Part shown: piece by piece, positions 46,901-52,313 of the stretch | Layout: each line of letters starts with the position of its first letter | Position numbering within the stretch: position 1 is the stretch's first letter | DNA from: Deltaproteobacteria bacterium | Lineage (GTDB): Bacteria > Myxococcota_A > UBA796 > UBA9615 | Reading direction: 5' to 3' | DNA length: 52,313 nucleotides | NCBI GenBank assembly: GCA_002724675.1 | Contig: PBPL01000110.1 | Span: 1 to 52,313 of the forward strand | Made by a program: the position numbers and the translations under genes | The notes under the pieces: generated by a model | Seen by the model: the letters and a program-made list of their open reading frames with translations, nothing else | Told to the model about the DNA's origin: nothing | Database searches by the model: none

Positions 46901-47433
46901 TGTCCAACGCCCTGGGTGGCCTCATCGGCTCCCAGTATGGCAACCAATACGGTGCGGGCGGACTGGGCTCGCGTGGTTCAGGGCTCGGTGGTGGAGGCAC
47001 GGCGGCGGGCCTCGGTGGACTCGGCACTCGAGGCTCCGGCATGGGAGCTTCCGGCTACGGCCGTGGCGGTGGCTTCTATGGCAAGAAGGGGGGCGGCTCT
47101 CCTGGCGTAGGCACGGGCGATCCCATCATTCTTGGCGCCCTCGACAAGTCCATCATCGATCGAATCGTCAAGCAGCACTTGGCCAAGATTCGCTATTGCT
47201 ACCAGAAAGAACTGAACAAGAATCCCAAGCTATTCGGCAAGGTGGTCGTCAAGTTCGTCATCGCCAAGGACGGGTCTGTGTCCAGTGCGTCGACCAAGGC
47301 CTCGACCCTCAACAACCCCATTGTCGAGAAGTGCATCAACTCGCGCTTCATGCGCATGCGCTTCCCCAGCCCGAAGGGCGGCGGCATCGTGATCGTGTCG
47401 TATCCCTTCGTCTTCAACACCCAGGGCGGCTAG
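43999..47433 (+). CDS. FHA / transmembrane / AgmX-PglI C-terminal-domain protein, GltG-like
   Basis: A 1144-residue inner-membrane protein. Order: N-terminal FHA-like domain in the cytoplasm (about residues 10-105), membrane segment 198-220, coiled coil 233-310, a region with two Cys-containing segments and TPR-like helices, a hydrophobic segment near 705-724, another near 840-862, a Lys/Glu linker, a Gly-rich stretch (957-1035) and a TonB-like C domain (1045-1144, with IRYCYQKEL and VEKCINSR). This is the PglI/GltG layout: it joins the cytoplasm through the periplasm to the outer envelope. AAGGA lies 8 bases before the ATG. The FHA residues that normally bind phosphothreonine look degenerate. 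The TonB-like end suggests that it is driven by an ExbB/ExbD-type channel. Confidence 0.85.
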   Translation: MAQQDKAPTLSFSITVDGQNAGTQEFEQEMVTIGKGAAAVLQISDDGLADLHAAVQLADDGTITLLDLGSESGTLLNGESINNSPIKDGDEIKLSKTVIKLSIPDIEQEEDTDEAEAPIAAELSEEEAELEIGEAEDVMDFVLRSGTADSDLGIQRKAPKILEVAEIWSGTVLNVRHFGPDAKAVYVGDRQAQSFRVASAVLMAILVIGVGFFMVKHVTLPVPPREPAIDTQMIERWQAETAKAKAEEAEQKRLELAAENEQLRKDAEARIQSRRGKYDRKINEAENKARKRHDEKQAEARNRHEASRAEDPSLGPFIPTKFCLSVLSKQQVAEVEARTDRAAAQRLCVTEARNVFSEKILTDVMDSIREEREAAAEAEAEKNAPPNPLRDLRDSWTARTKKKFERAIKSNRENIPLVPPQFELFEKPDYEDFIANQMLPVVREAAPKGEVRPSTVEQLKEFEKTYEIYDDLDEKRVVEDVVLATRIIRDDGKNEVLMTVAGMNPEKIYALDKSGREVIIPNEEEVFLWGPSEQEVQARTDLFHEIQKLLYANATERRRGRDRCDAAEQLLEFDEHKKNFEYNAVFAECLANRGNLEVGREYASRAIDNRPENYTRGEAAQNYLKVLQVQSRALLKDAHEAELDRPSHELMNVEKREAALASHEALRDFIHESMKDPGALRAVDKGIFLLKKEQLREMEREQVRHAMAIALFIVLLLPIGFGFDEVRARQLAQDFFVSSESLPSDHFPLVQQTPANTLVNFVPGSAGFLESEGDRTPIADLVSSGRASKQSTTSEGGDYFQVELGENERFVNDIGHMVFFIHRVFQPKVIPAPFGQNIDWMYLGVLAALLFLGGALGVNLLLTPYDPSQQIVEIPDRFVELMVQEVEKEKKKKEPSGNPDAGEGAKAKDEEGKTGKKEHKLKKAKGSKVAIKKSELDKQIAESTGLLADLQQMTDNSMFGAGGLDNQVSNALGGLIGSQYGNQYGAGGLGSRGSGLGGGGTAAGLGGLGTRGSGMGASGYGRGGGFYGKKGGGSPGVGTGDPIILGALDKSIIDRIVKQHLAKIRYCYQKELNKNPKLFGKVVVKFVIAKDGSVSSASTKASTLNNPIVEKCINSRFMRMRFPSPKGGGIVIVSYPFVFNTQGG

Positions 47434-47460
47434 GCCCTGTCGCCCTCGCCGAGTCTCATC

Positions 47461-48285
47461 ATGTCCTGTCTTCGCGCCGTGCAGTTGGCCCTTCTGTTTG
47501 CCCTCCTAGGGCTGTTCCTGAGCCCGCAACCCGTCGCGGCGGCTGAAGCCGACACGTCATACGACGAGGACGATGAGCCGGACGACGGGGACGAGCCCGA
47601 AGACGACAGTGACGATCCAGACGAGGACTTGGAAGACTTTGGCGAGGGAGAGCGCACCAAGCGAGCTCGACCCGCACGGAAGAAGAAGCAGCGTGCTCCG
47701 CGCGAGGTTGTCAAAGGGGCCTACGCCAAGATCAACATCGGACCCATCTTCTGGTTGCCACCGATCTCCGACTTCACCTCGACCAGTGGTACGGAGATGG
47801 ACTTCTCGTTCGGCTACGACATCGTCGACCTGCTCGGCTTCACGCTCTCGGCCGAGGCGTCCCTGTTCCAGACGGTGACGAACGGCGATGGCGTGTCGGT
47901 GGAGTTGCCCTTTGCCTCACCGATCCAAGGGGACTTTCGGGTCATTGGCGGCGTCGTAAGTGTCCGCCCGGCGGTCAACTTTGGTGGACGCAAGGTCAAG
48001 CGCGTGAGCCTGGGCCTCAACGTCGGCGGGGGGGCAGGGACTTCGCCCGACCTCATTGACCTGGACAACAATCCCAACGCGCTTAGTCGCGTCGCGGCTG
48101 GCCCCTACCAAGCCGTAATGCAGCAAGGTGTCCTGGGGATTGTCGCAGCAGGCCCCAGCATCGAGTACTACACCAAGCTGGCTCACTTCTCGGTGGGGCT
48201 GGATGTGGACTTCGACATCATCATCGGCGGGCCAGTCATTGCCATGGGTCTCGCGACAAACCTCTTTGTGAAGTACACGTTCTAG
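47461..48285 (+). CDS. Acidic outer-membrane beta-barrel protein, GltH-like
   Basis: A 274-residue exported protein with a signal peptide (near VAAAEAD), an Asp/Glu-rich segment of about 40 residues, a basic patch (KRARPARKKKQR) and a barrel of amphipathic strands (FGYDIVDLLGFTLSAEAS, VGLDVDFDIIIGGPVIAM), ending in phenylalanine (FVKYTF). It comes right after the FHA protein in the position of gltH, a barrel gene in M. xanthus. The start has a weak Shine-Dalgarno. It is the last gene of the Glt-like block. Confidence 0.72.
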   Translation: MSCLRAVQLALLFALLGLFLSPQPVAAAEADTSYDEDDEPDDGDEPEDDSDDPDEDLEDFGEGERTKRARPARKKKQRAPREVVKGAYAKINIGPIFWLPPISDFTSTSGTEMDFSFGYDIVDLLGFTLSAEASLFQTVTNGDGVSVELPFASPIQGDFRVIGGVVSVRPAVNFGGRKVKRVSLGLNVGGGAGTSPDLIDLDNNPNALSRVAAGPYQAVMQQGVLGIVAAGPSIEYYTKLAHFSVGLDVDFDIIIGGPVIAMGLATNLFVKYTF

Positions 48286-48394
48286 AGCTTCATCGTCCGC
48301 AGACGCGCCCCTCCTTGCGCGCTCTCCATGATCGACCTGGGCGCGCACAGGCGCAGCCGCACCGACTCCGCAGCGCGGATATGTCAAAAATTCA

Positions 48395-48423
48395 TTGAGA
48401 ACTGCGTCCGAACCCTATATAGT
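48395..48423 (+). promoter_or_regulatory. Promoter-like site before the repeat lipoprotein gene
   Basis: TTGAGA (48395-48400), a 17-base spacer and TATAGT (48418-48423; 5 of 6 consensus bases), about 115 bases before the start at 48540. It lies in the 254-base gap after the GltH-like gene, so the lipoprotein gene is probably a separate unit. The rest of the gap holds GC-rich inverted repeats without a T run. Confidence 0.5.
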
Positions 48424-48539
48424 TCGCGCACTTCGCACTCCAGTTTTCGCAGTCCGAGGTCCCTGTCTTTGCAGAGACCGAGCCCGGGGAGGACTACGGA
48501 TGGGGCGCTTAGAGACCACAACTCAGTCGGAGTGTCTCC

Positions 48540-49925
48540 ATGAATTCGTACCGTCGCTCTCTGTCCACCATTGTCCCCGCGATCCTTTGCTTGACGCTCG
48601 TCGGCCAACTTGGCTGCAACGGTGTTGTGACAACCCACGACACCGCGTCGCACGCACTTGAGGTGAACCCTGAGGTGCTGGACTTCGGCTACACCGCCAC
48701 GGGAGACTTCTCCGACAGTCTGGCGGTAGAGATCAAGAACTCGACTCCAAACCCCGTCGAGATTCAGGCGATTCGTATCGAAGATGAGGACAATGTCTTC
48801 TCGATCCACGAGTCACCGGCACAGTTGCCCACGAACCTCAACACGGGCAGTTCGGTCGATGTGTCCGTTTACTTCTCGCCTGTCACGGAAGGCAACTTCC
48901 TCGGCTGGCTCGAGATCGTAACGGACGCAGACATCGATGGCCCCTTGGTCGTCCCACTGGGCGGTTGCTCGACCAGCCCCGACTGCGTGGTGGACTTCGG
49001 GGATCTACTCCCCGAGGATGACAGCGACGATGACTCTTCCACCGACAACGGCGACACCACCACGGACGACGATGACGAAGATCCCGTCATTCCAGGTGTG
49101 ATTGTCGCGACCCCCGCCGCCATTGACTTCGGGACGCTTCCCCAGAATCAGGCGGCCGTGGGCGACGTGGTGACTATTGAGAATCAGGGCGAAGGTTCGT
49201 TGGCCATCAGCAGCGTCTCCATCACCAGCAACACTGGGGACGAGGCGCTATTCACCGTGGCTGGCTTCACAGGCGGAACAATCCAGCCTGGCGCGACCCC
49301 GATCAACCTCAACCTGACGTTCGACCCCGGCAGTGTCGACATCGGCTCGAAGTCCGCGCAGCTGGTCATCGTCTCGGACGATCCGGCGACTCCTGAGTTG
49401 CTCGTACCGCTGACAGCGGAAGTGACTGAAGACTGTGGCTCGTGCCAGCCCGAGTGGACCCTTGTAGACGGTGAGAGCTTCGGCTTCGACCTCGGTGGCC
49501 TCCTTGGTGGCCTCGGTGGTGGTCTCGGTGGTCTCGGTGGTCTCGGTGGTGGCATGGGTGGTGGGACCGGAATGGAAGGCCCGCAGTATCTTCAGGTCTC
49601 CACCGGCACCTTCGACGTACAAATCCAGAACACGGGCTCGGGAGCCGGAACGCTCACCTCGGTGACCGAGGGCGGCACCTTGCTCGGCATCCTCCCCGTC
49701 CCCGATAGCCCAGACATCGCCTTCCTGGGTGGCACTCCGCTGGAGTTGGGCCCAGGCGAGACAGGCTCTCTCCAGTTCCAGGTAACGGGCACGGCGACCT
49801 GTGAGATGGTGGATGTGGACGGCGCCCTGTCCTTCATCATGGGCTCAGGTGCGCCTGACGAAGCCTCCATCATGGACTGCATGGACCTCGGCGGCCTTCT
49901 GGGCGGCGGCGGCCTTCCCTTCTAA
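48540..49925 (+). CDS. Lipoprotein with Ig-like (ASH/Hydin-type) repeats, function unknown
   Basis: A 461-residue exported protein. A signal peptide ends at the lipobox LGQLGC. Two similar beta-sandwich repeats follow, each starting with a motif of the type VNPEVLDFGYTATGD and VATPAAIDFGTLPQNQ, as in ASH/Hydin-like Ig domains; a third, weaker copy may begin near YLQVSTGTFDV. Between the first two is an Asp/Ser/Thr-rich linker (DDSDDDSSTDNGDTTTDDDDED). A Gly/Leu tract (LGGLGGGLGGLGG) separates the second and third. GGAG lies 7-10 bases before the ATG. It may be a surface adhesin or a structural lipoprotein; no substrate can be named. A strong terminator follows 22 bases after the stop. Confidence 0.72.
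   Translation: MNSYRRSLSTIVPAILCLTLVGQLGCNGVVTTHDTASHALEVNPEVLDFGYTATGDFSDSLAVEIKNSTPNPVEIQAIRIEDEDNVFSIHESPAQLPTNLNTGSSVDVSVYFSPVTEGNFLGWLEIVTDADIDGPLVVPLGGCSTSPDCVVDFGDLLPEDDSDDDSSTDNGDTTTDDDDEDPVIPGVIVATPAAIDFGTLPQNQAAVGDVVTIENQGEGSLAISSVSITSNTGDEALFTVAGFTGGTIQPGATPINLNLTFDPGSVDIGSKSAQLVIVSDDPATPELLVPLTAEVTEDCGSCQPEWTLVDGESFGFDLGGLLGGLGGGLGGLGGLGGGMGGGTGMEGPQYLQVSTGTFDVQIQNTGSGAGTLTSVTEGGTLLGILPVPDSPDIAFLGGTPLELGPGETGSLQFQVTGTATCEMVDVDGALSFIMGSGAPDEASIMDCMDLGGLLGGGGLPF
49491..49563 (+). repeat. GGTGGTCTC-type 9-base tandem repeat
   Basis: Within the lipoprotein gene, about three tandem copies of the 9-base unit GGTGGTCTC and related GGTGGC units encode the Gly/Leu tract. Copy changes would keep the frame. 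Confidence 0.7.
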
Positions 49926-49947
49926 GGCAACTCCTTCTGTTTTTCTT

Positions 49948-49989
49948 ACAGTCGGCCCTCGGGTGCTCTGCGCTCGAGGGCCGACTGTT
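49948..49989 (+). terminator. Intrinsic terminator after the Ig-repeat lipoprotein
   Basis: ACAGTCGGCCCTCG (49948-49961) and CGAGGGCCGACTGT (49975-49988) form a 14-base-pair perfect stem with two further weak inner pairs, followed by TTTCTT. This is the strongest hairpin I found. It separates the lipoprotein unit from the rplC promoter right behind it. Confidence 0.88.
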
Positions 49990-49991
49990 TC

Positions 49992-50019
49992 TTGACAGGG
50001 CAACTCTGCTCCGTACAAT
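49992..50019 (+). promoter_or_regulatory. Strong promoter of rplC
   Basis: TTGACA (49992-49997, perfect -35), a 16-base spacer and TACAAT (50014-50019, 5 of 6), then a G+C-rich discriminator, as at ribosomal-protein and stable-RNA promoters. The leader to the ATG is about 70 bases and contains a GCCGG/CCGGC hairpin (50022-50040), which may serve in feedback control. Confidence 0.75.
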
Positions 50020-50094
50020 CCGCCGGCTGGATACACCGGCAACTGCGCTTCCGCTGGCCCGATCTAGATCGCGAGCCATGAAGCTGGAGAGACC

Positions 50095-50754
50095 ATGAGC
50101 CTCGGCATACTCGGTACCAAAGAAGGCATGACCCAGTTGTTCGATCCGGACACCCGCAAGGCTGTCCCGGTCACCGTCATCCACGCAGAGCCCAACATCG
50201 TCCTGAAGCAACATACGCAGGACAGCGATGGTTACAGTTCAGTTCAAGTCGCCTACGGGGACGTGAAGGCCGCCAATTTGAATCGGCCGGACATGGGCCA
50301 ATTCAACAAGGCGGCCACGGACTCGGGAGACGCCATCTCCCCTCGACGTCACTTGCGCGAGTTCCGTCTCGACGAGGACCCAAGCGATGATCTCGCGGTA
50401 GGTGCGCAGGTAACCGTCAGTCTCTTCGAGGACGTGAAGTTCGTGGATGTGGCAGGGACCAGCAAGGGCAAGGGCACCCAAGGCGTCATGAAGCTCCACA
50501 ACTTCCGGGGCTTTGTCCGCACCCACGGCACCCACGAATTCTTCCGTCACGGTGGTGCCATCGGCACGCGCCTGACGCCGGGCCACGTACTCAAGGGCAA
50601 GAAGATGCCAGCCCGTATGGGCAACGAGCGGGTCACCGTTCAGAATCTCCGAGTGCACAGCATCGACACGGAGCGTAACCTGCTCCTGGTCGTCGGCGCC
50701 ATTCCAGGCGCGCGCGGTGGACTGGTAGAGGTCCGACCGGCCACTAAGAAGTAG
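50095..50754 (+). CDS. rplC: 50S ribosomal protein L3, in a stand-alone unit
   Basis: A 219-residue ribosomal protein. GILGTKEGMTQLF starts the globular domain; VAGTSKGKGTQGVMKLHNF and KGKKMPARMGNERVTVQNLRV are the typical long-loop and core motifs of L3, which binds 23S rRNA near the peptidyl-transferase centre. The E. coli methylation motif around Gln150 appears here as AIGTRLTPG, without glutamine. GGAGAG lies 6-11 bases before the ATG. L3 normally stands second in the S10 operon (rpsJ-rplC-rplD-rplW-rplB...). Here it has its own promoter and faces guaB, with no other ribosomal-protein gene. It could be the only copy, displaced, or a second copy. It is complete and shows no sign of decay. 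Confidence 0.96.
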   Translation: MSLGILGTKEGMTQLFDPDTRKAVPVTVIHAEPNIVLKQHTQDSDGYSSVQVAYGDVKAANLNRPDMGQFNKAATDSGDAISPRRHLREFRLDEDPSDDLAVGAQVTVSLFEDVKFVDVAGTSKGKGTQGVMKLHNFRGFVRTHGTHEFFRHGGAIGTRLTPGHVLKGKKMPARMGNERVTVQNLRVHSIDTERNLLLVVGAIPGARGGLVEVRPATKK

Positions 50755-50799
50755 CTGCAAGGGAGCCGTTTGCGGCTGCCATTGATTGGACCTTGTGGA

Positions 50800-50819
50800 C
50801 CAGGCGATCCACCGCCTGG
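50800..50819. terminator. Possible hairpin between rplC and guaB
   Basis: CCAGGCG (50800-50806) and CGCCTGG (50813-50819) pair with a 6-base loop in the gap between convergent rplC and guaB. A second weaker hairpin (AGCCG/CGGCT at 50764-50777) lies in the same gap. Neither has a T run, so termination is not established. Confidence 0.3.
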
Positions 50820-50835
50820 CCAGAGACAGTTGCGA

Positions 50836-52313
<1,478 letters not shown>

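Overview
The window looks like part of the chromosome of a G+C-rich, Gram-negative, myxobacterium-like organism (Myxococcota / former Deltaproteobacteria). The signs are a Glt/Agl-type envelope machine, a DUF507 gene, AgmX/PglI-type TonB-like C-terminal domains, a myxosortase-like C-terminal tail on a zinc carboxypeptidase, and many unknown lipoproteins and beta-barrels. I see no phage, insertion sequence, CRISPR array or integrase. Lineage below phylum cannot be read from the sequence.

Layout. 1-10267 (+): the 3' part of lon, a HAD phosphatase, an M20 amidohydrolase, a B12-binding radical SAM protein, an M23 peptidase, an M14 carboxypeptidase and an overlapping lipoprotein. 10298-15023 (-): six genes, five for exported or surface proteins without clear function and one DUF507 gene. 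15024-15389: an A+T-rich gap with DnaA-box-like nonamers, a possible replication origin. 15390-20261: a MobA-like nucleotidyltransferase, a BtpA-family protein, an ABC exporter pair and a lipid A-type acyltransferase. 20336-20412: a tRNA with anticodon CAU. 20489-27272 (-): a tightly coupled operon (GT2, GT4, a very large class A PBP, a helical-repeat envelope protein) that joins surface-glycan and peptidoglycan synthesis. 27355-27429: tRNA-Cys.

27587-33768 (+): an ExbB-ExbD-TonB-receptor-lipoprotein operon. Its receptor carries two TonB-C-like domains before the plug and barrel, which is unusual. 33781-34302 (-): a BsuPI-like exported protein with a terminator-like hairpin in its leader. 34590-48285 (+): eight genes (two related barrels, TPR protein, large TPR protein, TPR lipoprotein, small exported protein, FHA/TM/TonB-C protein, acidic barrel) whose order matches the M. 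xanthus gliding clusters gltB-A-C and gltD-E-F-G-H placed end to end. This is the most interesting block. 48540-49925: a repeat-rich lipoprotein closed by a strong terminator. 50095-50754: rplC alone behind its own strong promoter. 50836-52313 (-): guaB, cut by the window end.

Taken together, much of the window serves the cell envelope: proton-driven or TonB-type energy transfer, a trans-envelope machine, lipid and glycan synthesis, and peptidoglycan remodelling. Gene names for the Glt-like block rest on domain content and gene order, not on an alignment.
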